64,000 nt of DNA, taken from Parabacteroides sp. FAFU027 (GTDB taxonomy: Bacteria; Bacteroidota; Bacteroidia; Bacteroidales; UBA7332). The position numbers and the translations under genes were made by a program. Below are positions 16,759-26,921 of this stretch, one piece after another. Position 1 is the stretch's first letter. Every line of letters begins with the position of its first letter. Below the pieces are notes generated by a model. The model saw only the letters and a list, made by a program, of their open reading frames with translations, was not told the DNA's origin and did no database searches. The stretch covers positions 372,001 through 436,000 of the forward strand of contig NZ_JAKZKV010000001.1 in NCBI RefSeq assembly GCF_022808675.1, in the 5' to 3' direction.

Positions 16759-18174
16759 TTAATACGGGTAATCTTTATACTTGTAGCGATAAGGAGGTTT
16801 ATTCAGGAAAAGAGGAATTGCAATGCCGGTCTGCACATTAAAGGTAAAAGCGTTTTTAGGCAGGTAATCACTGTTTAACCGGGGCAAAAGAAAATCAGAT
16901 GCGATGAAGAAATTAATCCATTTGGGTGAAAAGTTCATAGCCAATCCAAATCGATTCGGGTTCTTGTGTAAGAATGCGCATGTTCCTGTAAGACAAAACC
17001 AACTATTAGGTCTGAGATTTACAGACCCAACAGTTTCAAAATCGGAATCATACTCTCCGTAATAGATCGTATTCAAAAGGCCCAGACTGATTCTCTTATT
17101 GCCATTTTTCAGAACATCATATTCAAGACCAGTTCTGAGAGTGGCAGTTAACATATCAGTGTACCGTCGTTTCGTTGTCAAACGTTTGTACGCCAATATC
17201 TGTTTTCCATTCTCTCCGAGCCACCAGATCTGATTATTCCAGGTTCCGTAAGAGTATGTTGCCGAATCACTAACGCCACTAATATCATATTCATTTTTAG
17301 CTTCCCCTATTTTTACAGCAGAAGGATTCCAGGAAATGAAGCCTAAATCGGTCAAACTGGACGAAAGGGTAAGATCGGGAGTTATCCGATAGGAAAAGCC
17401 GAGGTCAATAGCAGCTCCAAATCCCGCAGGTTTGATATTATGCTTGTTAAACGTGTAATCCTGAAAGGTAAAATGATTCGTCGAATCAACCTTATACGAA
17501 AGGAAATTGGACGCGATGAAAGTCTGTCCGGAAGCATTCACATGCCACTGATCCCCAACGCGATTCAAATCCAGCTTACTGTATTTGATGATCTCCTCAG
17601 ACATACCGGTGAGCAACTTTACCTTAAAACCAACCCTTAAACGTTCGTTGATCTCTTTTGAACAACCTAAAGAAGCCTCCAACCAGCAAACACTCTTTGC
17701 CCGCAAATCGGAAAGATCGTAATAGTTTTTCGTTGAATCTTTTGCAAATTCAAAAAGGGATTTGGGAAGAACTGCCGACGTGTTCTCTTTCAATGATAAA
17801 CCGATTGTCCAGAAATCGTTATTTGAGGTAAAAAAGCCGCAAGAAAAAAGATCTGTGCTCAAACTTTGTTTTATCCTGTTTCGCGGCTGAAGTTTATTCA
17901 GGAAATCGGAGGTATTCACCGAAGGATGCAAAAATAACACCTGCTTATTATTATACGGAAAAAGAAAATTCAGAATCCCCACATCAGAGGTCGCTCCAAC
18001 CTGCGTATTACCAATAACCGGCAGGGCAAAATAACCGTATTCAGGCACAAATGCCGGATTATACTCATGCCGCTGGCTCATTTCATTGATAAAATATAGC
18101 GAATACGCATACTGGGCGTTTACACACAACAACGACGTAAAAAACAGAATGACCGCAATCAGGGTTTTCTTCAT
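16759..18174 (-). CDS. DUF5723-family outer-membrane protein
   Basis: A 471-aa secreted protein. The signal peptide (residues 1-20, ending VNAQ) is followed by YSLYFINEMSQRHEYNPAFVPEYGYFALPVIGN, the start typical of DUF5723 proteins of Bacteroidota. The rest is rich in aromatic, alternating segments that fit an outer-membrane beta-barrel, distantly like PorV/FadL-type proteins. It is convergent with nothing and lies upstream of the cobalamin operon on the same strand. No catalytic motif is seen; function unknown. Confidence 0.8.
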   Translation of the reverse strand: MKKTLIAVILFFTSLLCVNAQYAYSLYFINEMSQRHEYNPAFVPEYGYFALPVIGNTQVGATSDVGILNFLFPYNNKQVLFLHPSVNTSDFLNKLQPRNRIKQSLSTDLFSCGFFTSNNDFWTIGLSLKENTSAVLPKSLFEFAKDSTKNYYDLSDLRAKSVCWLEASLGCSKEINERLRVGFKVKLLTGMSEEIIKYSKLDLNRVGDQWHVNASGQTFIASNFLSYKVDSTNHFTFQDYTFNKHNIKPAGFGAAIDLGFSYRITPDLTLSSSLTDLGFISWNPSAVKIGEAKNEYDISGVSDSATYSYGTWNNQIWWLGENGKQILAYKRLTTKRRYTDMLTATLRTGLEYDVLKNGNKRISLGLLNTIYYGEYDSDFETVGSVNLRPNSWFCLTGTCAFLHKNPNRFGLAMNFSPKWINFFIASDFLLPRLNSDYLPKNAFTFNVQTGIAIPLFLNKPPYRYKYKDYPY

Positions 18175-18561
18175 GTCTAAATTTGAAATTTAAGGTATTC
18201 ATTTGCAATAATGCGCCATTAATCCGTCCGGGGCACTATATATCAGGTAGTTGCCGGACAAATCAGACAAAACAGGTCGGGCTATTTAAATAACAAATTC
18301 CGGCACTAAAGATATTACAGATAAAGCAACAAAATATGGATTCAAGAGAGATTAATAGTATTATTAATTTTCTCTATACTAGCCCACTAAACGGAATTGA
18401 ATAATTCACCGCACTATACCGAGCGAAAGGATTTTAACCCTAATCAGGCTGCAATTCTTAACACAATAACAACATTCGGGCAAAAGACTCTAAAAGATCG
18501 GGCTGAACCATCAGGATACAGGCATGAAAGAGACCTTATCCGGCATTTCCAACAAGAATTT

Positions 18562-18594
18562 ATTGCTGCAAAACCAATAAAAGGATTAATTTTG
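18562..18594 (+). promoter_or_regulatory. Predicted Bacteroidota promoter of the PBP1A gene
   Basis: A -7 box TAATTTTG at 18587-18594 matches TAnnTTTG. An ATTG at 18562-18565, 21 bases upstream, is close to the -33 TTTG box. The start codon at 18618 is 24 bases downstream. Confidence 0.6.
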
Positions 18595-18617
18595 CAGGGT
18601 TTAAAACTTTTCGATCA

Positions 18618-20960
18618 ATGACGACCAAACAAAAACGCTTTATCCGCTTCTTTTGGATTTCATTTACCTTGTTTATTCTATCCATCGTTACCATATTTTC
18701 CCTGATCGCTTTTGGTAAAATCGGTTACATGCCACCCATCGCCGAGTTGGAGAACCCGAAGAACAAATTCGCGTCCGAAGTCTATTCTTCCGACATGCAG
18801 GTGCTCGGGCGATTCTACCAAAGCAAAGAGAACCGTGTATTTGTCACCTACAAACAGCTCTCCAAGCATTTGGTAGAAGCGCTGATCGCCACAGAGGACG
18901 CCCGTTTTGAAAACCATTCTGGTGTGGACATCTGGGCATTGCTCCGTTCGTTTGTGAAACGCGGCATATTCATGCAGAAAAGCGCCGGTGGTGGTAGTAC
19001 CATTACCCAACAGCTTGCCAAACAGCTCTATTCGCCCACGGCTGAAGACATTTTCCAACGTATGCTGCAAAAACCGATCGAATGGGTAATTGCAGTGCAG
19101 TTGGAGCGCTTCTATACTAAGGAAGAGATCGTCAATATGTACTTCAACAAGTTTGACTTCTTAAATAATGCAGTGGGAATACAATCGGCTGCGTTGGTTT
19201 ATTTTGGAAAATCGCCCGATCAGCTGAGTATCGAGGAGTCAGCTACATTGGTGGGGATGTGTAAAAACCCGGCAATGTTTAATCCGCTACGATTCAACGA
19301 AAGAACACGCGATCGCCGCAACGTGGTACTCGACCAGATGCGTAAATCAGACTATATTACAGCCGAGCAATGTGATTCGTTGCAAAAATTACCACTGGTA
19401 GTCCATTACAATAAAGCCGACCACAAGGAAGGTCCTGCCCCCTACTTCCGTGAATTCCTGCGTAAAATCATGATGGCCAGGAAACCGGAACGTAGCGAGT
19501 ACGGTGAAGACCAGCAACAAAAATACAGCGAAGATTCTTTATCGTGGGAAACCAATCCGCTTTACGGTTGGTGTAATAAAAACAAAAAAGCGGACGGCTC
19601 ACACTACAACCTCTACGTGGATGGATTGAAAATCTACACCACAGTGGATTCCCGTATGCAGCAATATGCCGAACAGGCGGTTACCGAACACATCGGAAAA
19701 TTCCTGCAACCAAAATTCTTCGCAGAAAAACGCGGAAGAGACTACGCGCCGTTCTCCAATAAAATCAGTCCGGAAGAACGTGAAATGATCATGCAGCGTG
19801 CGATAAAGCAAACAGACCGCTATCGCATCATGAAAAAAGCAGGTGCTTCTGACAGTGAGATCCATCGCGTTTTCAATACGCCGGTTCCGATGCAGGTATT
19901 TACCTGGAGCGGCATGAAAGATACCGTGATGACGCCAATGGACTCGATCCGTTACCACAAATATTTCATCCGTTCGGGATTTATGGCAATGGATCCGCGC
20001 ACAGGCTACGTGAAAGCTTACGTGGGAGGCATTGACTTCAAACAATTCCAGTATGACATGGTGACAAATGGTCGCCGTCAGGTCGGATCTACGATTAAAC
20101 CGTACCTATATACCCTGGCGATGGAGGAAGGATTCACGCCATGTAACCAAATGATGCACGTAGCGCAACGTCTCTTCACGGAAGACGGAAAAGTGTGGGT
20201 GCCGCGTAATGCAAACAAGAAGTGCATCGGACAAATGGTGACGCTCAAATGGGGATTGGCAAATTCCGACAACTGGGTTTCGGCTTACCTGATGAGTAAG
20301 CTTTCGCCTTACGCATTTGTGCGCCTGCTCCGTTCATTTGGTATCAAGTCCAAGCTCGACCCTGTGGTTTCCCTTTGCCTTGGTCCATGTGAAGTGACCG
20401 TGGAGGAGATGGTTTCGGCCTATACCGCATTTGCCAATAAAGGAGTTCGTGCTGAACCGATATACGTTACCCGAATCGAAGACAGTTATGGAAACGTACT
20501 GGCCAATTTCACCCCGAAAATGTCGGAAGTATTCAGCGAAGAGACCGGATACAAAATGCTAACCATGATGAAAGGGGTAATCAATGAAGGAACCGGGGTT
20601 CGCCTGCGTTACAAATACGGTATTACTGCACCAATGGCCGGTAAAACCGGTACTACCAACCAAAACTCTGACGGTTGGTTCATGGGAGTTACGCCAAGAC
20701 TGGTTGCGGGTATGTGGGTAGGCTGTGAAGACCGTGCCATCCACTTCGATATGACGGCCGATGGACAGGGGGCCAACATGGCATTGCCAATTTATGCCAA
20801 CTTTATCAAGAAGGTGTACGCCGATCCCCGATTGGGCTACACCCAAACCGAAGATTTCCCGCCGTCACCGAAATATACCGACCCTTGTGCGGAGTCTTCA
20901 TTTATCCAAAACTATCAAACAGAGCCGGCAGAAGAGAGCATCGACGAATCATTTCAGTAA
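18618..20960 (+). CDS. mrcA: Penicillin-binding protein 1A (bifunctional transglycosylase/transpeptidase)
   Basis: A 780-aa class A PBP that polymerises and cross-links peptidoglycan in the periplasm. One N-terminal membrane anchor (about 9-33). The GT51 domain has EDARFENHSG at 93-102 (catalytic Glu93) and GGSTITQQLAKQ at 125-136. The transpeptidase domain has Ser491-T-I-K494, the SDN triad at 550-552 and KTGTT from Lys676. An acidic tail follows. All active-site motifs are intact. It stands alone with its own promoter. Confidence 0.94.
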   Translation: MTTKQKRFIRFFWISFTLFILSIVTIFSLIAFGKIGYMPPIAELENPKNKFASEVYSSDMQVLGRFYQSKENRVFVTYKQLSKHLVEALIATEDARFENHSGVDIWALLRSFVKRGIFMQKSAGGGSTITQQLAKQLYSPTAEDIFQRMLQKPIEWVIAVQLERFYTKEEIVNMYFNKFDFLNNAVGIQSAALVYFGKSPDQLSIEESATLVGMCKNPAMFNPLRFNERTRDRRNVVLDQMRKSDYITAEQCDSLQKLPLVVHYNKADHKEGPAPYFREFLRKIMMARKPERSEYGEDQQQKYSEDSLSWETNPLYGWCNKNKKADGSHYNLYVDGLKIYTTVDSRMQQYAEQAVTEHIGKFLQPKFFAEKRGRDYAPFSNKISPEEREMIMQRAIKQTDRYRIMKKAGASDSEIHRVFNTPVPMQVFTWSGMKDTVMTPMDSIRYHKYFIRSGFMAMDPRTGYVKAYVGGIDFKQFQYDMVTNGRRQVGSTIKPYLYTLAMEEGFTPCNQMMHVAQRLFTEDGKVWVPRNANKKCIGQMVTLKWGLANSDNWVSAYLMSKLSPYAFVRLLRSFGIKSKLDPVVSLCLGPCEVTVEEMVSAYTAFANKGVRAEPIYVTRIEDSYGNVLANFTPKMSEVFSEETGYKMLTMMKGVINEGTGVRLRYKYGITAPMAGKTGTTNQNSDGWFMGVTPRLVAGMWVGCEDRAIHFDMTADGQGANMALPIYANFIKKVYADPRLGYTQTEDFPPSPKYTDPCAESSFIQNYQTEPAEESIDESFQ

Positions 20961-21076
20961 AAATGCCTATTTTTGCATCCCGAATTGAGGGTAATAAGCA
21001 ATTAATCGGATATCAGCCTTGATTGGATGCTTATTTTAGTCAGGTGAATAGACTAAAAAGCTTCTATTAAACTGTT

Positions 21077-21215
21077 CCGACCCCCAACCCCCAAAATGGG
21101 GGCTTTAAGAGCAGTTACAACAACGGCTTCTTTCGGAATAATAAAAGAGTAAACCATCAAAGTGTAATGTATTGCACGCGTTCCTCCCCACTTTGGGGAG
21201 GTTAGGAGGGGTCGG
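21077..21215. repeat. MITE-like element with inverted CCGACCCC ends
   Basis: The left end CCGACCCCCAACCCCCAAAA and the right end reading GGTTAGGAGGGGTCGG are imperfect inverted repeats, each also containing its own small palindrome. The interior shows no coding potential. It occupies the PBP1A-pheT spacer. A partial relative (CCCCCGACCTCTCC) occurs at about 24904. Confidence 0.75.
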
Positions 21216-21299
21216 CAAATAAAGATTTGGACACCTTTCTCCTTTGTTTAATCGAAGGTCAAATATCTTACTAATAACACGTAACTAACTTACTGTACA

Positions 21300-23762
21300 A
21301 TGAATATTTCATACAACTGGCTGAAAGAATACTTAAACTTTGACCTGCAACCCGAAGAAGTTGCGGCAGCGCTCACCTCTATCGGTCTCGAAACCGGAGG
21401 TATTGAAGAATTTCAGACCATCAAAGGTGGATTGGAAGGATTGGTAATCGGACATGTATTGACATGCGAAGATCATCCCAACTCCGATCATCTGCATATC
21501 ACCACCGTCGATCTCGGAAACGGCGAACCACAGCAAATCGTGTGTGGAGCAGCTAACGTTGCAGCCGGACAAAAAGTGGTAGTTGCCACATTAGGTGCAA
21601 AACTTTACGACGGTGACGATGTATTTACCATCAAGAAATCAAAAATCCGTGGCATTGAGTCAAACGGAATGATCTGTGCCGAAGATGAAATCGGTGTTGG
21701 TACCAGCCATCATGGCATCATCGAATTGCCACAGGACGCGGTAGTAGGTACATTGGCCAAAGACTATTACAATGTAAAATCGGACTTCATCCTTGAAGTC
21801 GATATCACTCCAAACCGCGTGGATGCGGCTTCACATTACGGTGTGGCACGCGACCTGGCGGCATATCTGACCCAGCAGGGACAACAAATTAAACTGGAAA
21901 AACCGTCAATCGACAGCTTTAAAACAGTTGCCGACAGCGATGCGGTAAAAGTGACTGTGGAAAATCAGGCTGCTTGTCCCCGCTATTCTGGCGTTACCAT
22001 CAAGGGAGTTACTGTGAAGGAGAGTCCGGAGTGGTTGCAAAACCGACTGAAATCCATCGGCCTTCGCCCTATCAATAATGTAGTGGACGTAACCAACTAC
22101 GTCCTTCACGAAATGGGTCATCCGCTTCATGCATTTGACAAAAACCAGATCAAAGGCAACCAGGTCATCGTAAAAACCACACCGGAAGGCAGCAAATTCG
22201 TTACACTCGATGAGTTGGAGCGCAAGATGTCGGAAAACGACCTCATGATCTGCAACGCTGAAGAGGGAATGTGTATCGCAGGTGTGTTCGGCGGACTGAA
22301 ATCAGGCGTAACCGAAGCAACTACCGATATATTCCTTGAAAGTGCATACTTCAACCCGATGTGGGTGCGCAAGACTGCCCGTCGTCACGGATTGAATACC
22401 GACTCATCTTTCCGCTTCGAGCGTGGTGCAGACCCTAACAATACCGTATATGTATTGAAGCGTGCGGCAACGCTCATCCAGGAGCTGGCCGGAGGAACCA
22501 TCGCTGGTGATGTGGTGGACATTTACCCTGAACCGATCGAGAACTGCAAGGTAGAATTGACCTATGCCAAAGTCAACAGCCTGATTGGCAAAGAAATTCC
22601 GAAGGAGACCGTAAAAAATATCCTGAAAAGCCTCGAAAAAGAGATCGTGGCCGAATACGAAACTACATTGATCGTAAGCATTCCTACCTATCGTGTGGAT
22701 GTACAGCGTGATGTGGACGTGATCGAAGACATTCTCCGCATCTATGGTTATAATAATGTAGAAATCGGTCAACAGGTAAATGCTACACTCTCTTATAAAA
22801 CCGACACCGACAAGAGCAACCGTCTCCAAAACCTGGCTGCGGAGCAATTGATTGGATCAGGCTTCAACGAAATCCTCAACAACTCGCTGACAAAATCGGC
22901 ATACTACAATGATCTGGTTTCGTTCCCGGGTGCAAACTGCGTGATGCTGCTCAATCCATTGAGTAACGACCTCAACGCAATGCGTCAAACCTTGTTGTTT
23001 GGTGGACTCGAAAGCGTTGCATACAACCGTAACCGCAGAAACAACGACCTTTCCCTGTTCGAATTCGGTAACTGCTACCGTTTCGAAGCTGAGAAACAAA
23101 AAGAGGGTGAATCACTCTCTCCGTACAGCGAAGACCAACACCTCGGATTGTGGTTGTGCGGCAGCAAAGTCAGCAACAGTTGGGCGCACGGTGACGAAGA
23201 AACTTCTGTTTACCTGCTGAAAGCCTATGTAGAAAACATCTTCACCCGCTTAGGAGTAAACAGCAACCGCTATTCGACCTTGCAAGTGAGCGATGATATC
23301 TTTGCAGCGGCCCTCACCTACTCAACCAAAGGTGGAAAACAACTGGCTATCGCCGGTATCGTAAACCGCAGCCTGACCAAGCAGTTCGACATCGACACAC
23401 CGGTGTTCTACGCTGACGTCAACTGGAACGTACTGATGCGCGAGATCCGCAACCAGAAAGTAACCTTCAGTGAGATCTCAAAATTCCCGGCAGTGAAACG
23501 CGACCTTGCCCTGTTGCTTGACAAAGCGGTTACATTCGCCGAAATCGAAAAGATCGCATTCGAAAGCGAGCGTAAACTGTTGAAGAAAGTGGAGCTATTC
23601 GATGTGTATGAAGGCAAAAACCTCGAAGCAGGCAAGAAATCATACGCGGTCAGCTTCCACATCCAGGACGAAACCAAAACCCTGACCGATAAACAAATCG
23701 AGTCTATCATGGGTAAAATCCAGAATAACCTGGAACAAAAACTCAACGCGAAATTAAGATAA
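21300..23762 (+). CDS. pheT: Phenylalanine--tRNA ligase beta subunit
   Basis: An 820-aa beta subunit of the (alpha-beta)2 PheRS. Domains in order: MNISYNWLKEYL N-terminus, tRNA-binding EMAP-like domain (about 40-150), B3/4 editing domain, B5, catalytic-like core and the C-terminal FDX-ACB anticodon-binding domain (about 725-818, starting SKFPAVKRDLALLLDK). Length is normal. The alpha subunit gene is not adjacent, as is common in this phylum. Confidence 0.96.
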   Translation: MNISYNWLKEYLNFDLQPEEVAAALTSIGLETGGIEEFQTIKGGLEGLVIGHVLTCEDHPNSDHLHITTVDLGNGEPQQIVCGAANVAAGQKVVVATLGAKLYDGDDVFTIKKSKIRGIESNGMICAEDEIGVGTSHHGIIELPQDAVVGTLAKDYYNVKSDFILEVDITPNRVDAASHYGVARDLAAYLTQQGQQIKLEKPSIDSFKTVADSDAVKVTVENQAACPRYSGVTIKGVTVKESPEWLQNRLKSIGLRPINNVVDVTNYVLHEMGHPLHAFDKNQIKGNQVIVKTTPEGSKFVTLDELERKMSENDLMICNAEEGMCIAGVFGGLKSGVTEATTDIFLESAYFNPMWVRKTARRHGLNTDSSFRFERGADPNNTVYVLKRAATLIQELAGGTIAGDVVDIYPEPIENCKVELTYAKVNSLIGKEIPKETVKNILKSLEKEIVAEYETTLIVSIPTYRVDVQRDVDVIEDILRIYGYNNVEIGQQVNATLSYKTDTDKSNRLQNLAAEQLIGSGFNEILNNSLTKSAYYNDLVSFPGANCVMLLNPLSNDLNAMRQTLLFGGLESVAYNRNRRNNDLSLFEFGNCYRFEAEKQKEGESLSPYSEDQHLGLWLCGSKVSNSWAHGDEETSVYLLKAYVENIFTRLGVNSNRYSTLQVSDDIFAAALTYSTKGGKQLAIAGIVNRSLTKQFDIDTPVFYADVNWNVLMREIRNQKVTFSEISKFPAVKRDLALLLDKAVTFAEIEKIAFESERKLLKKVELFDVYEGKNLEAGKKSYAVSFHIQDETKTLTDKQIESIMGKIQNNLEQKLNAKLR

Positions 23763-23878
23763 GTATAATATAAACCAGAACGGAGTTCAAAGAAGAGAAA
23801 AAGAGAGGCTCTCTTAATAGTCAGGAAAGATCGGAAAGATAACATTTTAGATTCAGATATGGATTGCTTTATATACCG

Positions 23879-24009
23879 CCCCTAAATCCCCTAAAGGAGA
23901 CTTAAAGAGCGTGCAAGACATCCACAGAATCCTATAAATATATCCCTTTTAAGCACAGCATATTCCTAATTGCACTGCTGCAAAAGTCCCCTTTAGGGGA
24001 TTTAGGGGT
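23879..24009. repeat. MITE-like element with CCCCTAAATCCCC inverted ends
   Basis: About 131 bases. Left end CCCCTAAATCCCCTAAAGG and right end AAGTCCCCTTTAGGGGATTT then AGGGG are inverted repeats. Subterminal sequence (ACTTAAAGAGCGTGCAAGACAT and CACTGCTGCAAA) is shared with the element at 60671-60799, while the middle differs. No coding potential. It lies between pheT and the YebC gene. Confidence 0.85.
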
Positions 24010-24100
24010 AATATAAGGAGTAAGAATTATAAAACTTCTTCCGATGAAATGATACTAACTATTTTCTCAACTACCTTACTCCACTAACTTCTAAAAACCA

Positions 24101-24838
24101 ATGGGAAGAGCGTTTGAATACCGCAAAGCAAGAAAAATGAAACGTTGGGGCAACATGGCCCGCACGTTTACCAAACTGGGAAAAGAAATTTCGATCTGTG
24201 TAAAAGGCGGAGGTCCGGATCCGGATTCCAACCCACGCCTGCGTGCGCTTTTGCAGAATGCCAAAGCAGCCAACATGCCTAAAGAAACCATTGAACGCGC
24301 CATCAAAAAAGCGACATCGAAAGACGAAGCTGATTACAAAGAGATGGTATATGAAGGATACGGCCCCTTCGGTATCGCCGTGGTAGTGGAAACAGCTACC
24401 GACAATACCACCCGTACCGTTGGTAACGTGCGCAGCTACTTCAATCACTGCGGAGGTTCATTGGGTACTACCGGTAGCCTTACCTTCCTGTTCGACCGTA
24501 AATGTGTGTTCAAAGTAACCAAGAAAGACGGAATCGAGCTGGAAGACCTCGAACTTGAATTGATCGACTTCGGTGCCGATGAATTGGTGGAAGAAGAAAA
24601 CGAAATCACCATCTACGGTGAATTCGAGTCTTTCAACGCGATCCAGAAATACTTCGAAGAAAACGGATTTGAGATCATCAGCGCAGAATTCGAGCGTATC
24701 CCTAACGATACCAAAGAACTGACTCCTGAGCAACGCAAACAGATCAACAAACTGATCGACAAGCTGGAAGATGATGAAGACGTGCAAAACGTTTTCCACA
24801 ACATGGCTGAGTCGGAAGAGGACGAAGACGAAGAGTAA
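24101..24838 (+). CDS. YebC/PmpR-family DNA-binding or translation regulator
   Basis: A 245-aa member of the YebC family, annotated as transcriptional regulators and more recently linked to relief of ribosome stalling. MGRAFEYRKARKMKRWGNMARTFTKLGKEI at the start, the NMPKETIERAIKKA helix and YEGYGPFGIAVVVE are diagnostic. The acidic C-terminal tail is common in Bacteroidota versions. A strong terminator follows at once, so it is a single-gene unit. Confidence 0.93.
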   Translation: MGRAFEYRKARKMKRWGNMARTFTKLGKEISICVKGGGPDPDSNPRLRALLQNAKAANMPKETIERAIKKATSKDEADYKEMVYEGYGPFGIAVVVETATDNTTRTVGNVRSYFNHCGGSLGTTGSLTFLFDRKCVFKVTKKDGIELEDLELELIDFGADELVEEENEITIYGEFESFNAIQKYFEENGFEIISAEFERIPNDTKELTPEQRKQINKLIDKLEDDEDVQNVFHNMAESEEDEDEE

Positions 24839-24860
24839 TCTCTATCTTACACGATAATGA

Positions 24861-24894
24861 AACGGGCGGTAATCTGATTATCGCCCGTTTTTTT
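24861..24894 (+). terminator. Intrinsic terminator after the YebC gene
   Basis: Arms ACGGGCG and CGCCCGT with a loop of about 14 bases, then a run of seven T. It lies 22 bases after the stop codon. Confidence 0.9.
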
Positions 24895-25911
24895 GCTTAA
24901 AACCTCCCCCGACCTCTCCGAAAGATGGGTGAATCTGGCTGATTAGACTGAAATCAGCTCTATTTACCCCAAAAACTACACTTATTATATCAAAGTACAG
25001 GGAATACAAAGACCGATTACAATAGTAACAAAGGTAAAATACACTTAAACATAGACTGATTACAGCAAAACATAAGCAAAGAACAAGAAAACATAAACCG
25101 ATTACAGTAGTAACAAGGGCAAAGTACACGAAAACATAGACTGATTACAGCAAAACATAGGTAAAGTACACGAAAACATAGACCGATTACAGTCAATACA
25201 AAGGCAAAGTACACGAAAACATAGACTGATTACAGTCAATACAAAGGCAAAGTACATGAAAACATAGACCGATTACAGTCAATACAAAGGCAAAGTACAC
25301 GAAAACATAGACTGATTACAATCAATACAAAGGTAAAGTACACGAAAACATAGACCGATTACAGTCAATACAAAGGCAAAGTACACGAAAACATAGACTG
25401 ATTACAGTCAATACAAAGGCAAAGTACATAAAAACATAGACCGATTACATTAAAGCATATTGATCAAATAGGGATATATTCATCACAACATAGAATTAAT
25501 CCCTCTAATTAACTAAAACTACCAGAAAAACAGACAACCAGTAGGATTAATAAGTAAAACACAAAAAAAAACAGCACATATAAACCTGGCAATAAATACA
25601 TTAAACAGACACAACCCAATTTACACTATCAAATATTATGTATTAATCTAATTACATCTGGTTAAAACAAGCCACAAATTAGCCCATTAACAAAGGGATT
25701 GCAGCCAACATTAAACTTATTAAAGCTAACAGGTCTATTTATAACCTAACTAAATTAGCTCTTCTACCTGCATTATGTGTGTTTATTTTTGCTATTTCAA
25801 AACAGTATTCATACTTTAGCACAACCGATTCATTAAATATCATTAAGAGTAGTTTATCAAACACCCATCATACCATAAAAATTAAATACTAATCTTTTAA
25901 ACTGATGTATC
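24895..25911. other. One-kilobase noncoding region
   Basis: No convincing gene. The first part holds a fragment related to the CCGACCCC-type repeat. The centre (25001-25450) is a tandem array described separately. From about 25451 to 25911 the sequence is very A+T-rich and probably contains the promoter of the next gene. The minus strand has leaky open frames created by the repeat, which I do not regard as genes. Confidence 0.7.
25001..25450. repeat. Tandem array of 43-bp units alternating in two versions
   Basis: Eleven GATTAC landmarks occur at 25015, 25058, 25100, 25143, 25185, 25228, 25271, 25314, 25357, 25400 and 25443, so spacing is 43 bases (42 twice). The two bases before each landmark alternate without exception between CC and CT, giving an 86-bp higher-order unit. 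Within each unit a half-repeat (AAAACATAG versus AATACAAAG) points to a basic module of about 21-22 bases. Units are contiguous, so this is not a CRISPR array. Confidence 0.93.
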
Positions 25912-26832
25912 ATGAAAGGAAGACTTCAAGCCAAATTAAACATGTATCTGGCATTATGTGATTTTTTGAAAAAGAATCCTGAAATTACAGCTAAAATCCC
26001 CGGCTTTACTGATTTTATGGCTGATCTTGATGCGGCAATCCTGTTGATTCAGGCACAAATCAATGAACAGAACCATAATCCTGCCGGAAAAATTGTCAAT
26101 AGCCAGGTAATTAAGGAATCTGTAGTTGACATTACGCAGGAAAATGCCGATAAGATTTATGCTTATGCTAAAATCAGCAACAACGCCACTTTGCTGGCAG
26201 AAACGAAATTTACAGTTTCAGACCTGAGAAGACTTTCCATCCCGGAATTAATCAATGTATCAAATAATCTCTATAATCACATTGATGAGCATCTGGAGTA
26301 TGTCGGGCCCTTTTTTCTGAATAGTAATACGCAAAGTGCCTTTAAAGCGACAATCAATTCACTGTTTGTCACAATCCCCGGTAATCTGAATGCCAATACT
26401 CAAACGAAAGAGTATCAGTTTATCGCCAATCAGGGATTTGAAGCCGCCGAAACCGCCATAGAAAATATGGATACCGTAATAAAAATAATCAGAACCACTG
26501 AGCCGGTCTTCTATAATAGCTATCTGAATGCGCGCAAAATTAAAGAACCGGCAATTTCGTCACTCAGCGCACAAGGTACCGTGACGGACGTTGCCACCGG
26601 CAAGCCGGTCATCGGCGCAACACTCACTTTCCGCCTTCAAGGTACAACCGACATCGTCCTGCAGAAAGAGAGCGCAGCCAAAGGCGGCTTTATGATCAAA
26701 TCACTTGATGATGGCATCTATGAAGTCACCATTGAGAAGGTGGGCTTCAAAACAAAAACAATCATCGTCACCGTAAGCTGGGACGAATTGTGCAATATTA
26801 ATGTGGAATTGGAAAAGATAGTGCAGGGGTAA
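25912..26832 (+). CDS. Helical protein with C-terminal carboxypeptidase-regulatory-like domain
   Basis: A 306-aa protein with two parts. Residues 1 to about 215 are helical and match nothing I recognise. Residues about 220-304 form a carboxypeptidase-regulatory-like beta-sandwich (AQGTVTDVATGKPVIGATLTF, then GIYEVTIEKVGFKTKTIIV). That domain usually sits in secreted or outer-membrane proteins, but no signal peptide is visible here, so the location is unclear. It is followed directly by the first module of the repeat-separated array. Confidence 0.75.
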   Translation: MKGRLQAKLNMYLALCDFLKKNPEITAKIPGFTDFMADLDAAILLIQAQINEQNHNPAGKIVNSQVIKESVVDITQENADKIYAYAKISNNATLLAETKFTVSDLRRLSIPELINVSNNLYNHIDEHLEYVGPFFLNSNTQSAFKATINSLFVTIPGNLNANTQTKEYQFIANQGFEAAETAIENMDTVIKIIRTTEPVFYNSYLNARKIKEPAISSLSAQGTVTDVATGKPVIGATLTFRLQGTTDIVLQKESAAKGGFMIKSLDDGIYEVTIEKVGFKTKTIIVTVSWDELCNINVELEKIVQG

Positions 26833-26848
26833 AACCCTGTGCTACAAA

Positions 26849-26912
26849 CTTTGGCGCGAGGTCAGCGATAGCGGATCTCGCGCTAATAGGTACTAAACTC
26901 GCTAGAGGAAGG
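26849..26912. repeat. Short RAYT-type module A
   Basis: A 64-base shortened version of the array module: GGCGCGAGGTCAGCGATAGC on the left and TACTAAACTCGCTAGAGG on the right, lacking the interior. It marks the left end of the repeat-separated gene array. Confidence 0.75.
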
Positions 26913-26921
26913 ACATTATAA

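Noticed and set aside
18397-18621. TTG-started 74-codon frame before the PBP1A gene
   Set aside because: No ATG, no recognisable product, and the predicted PBP1A promoter lies inside it.
24878-25214. Cysteine- and leucine-rich minus-strand frames
   Set aside because: They are translations of the 43-bp tandem array; the repeated composition comes from the DNA repeat, with no start or family support.
25001-25450. CRISPR array
   Set aside because: Units are contiguous with no unique spacers, differ in sequence and have no cas genes nearby.
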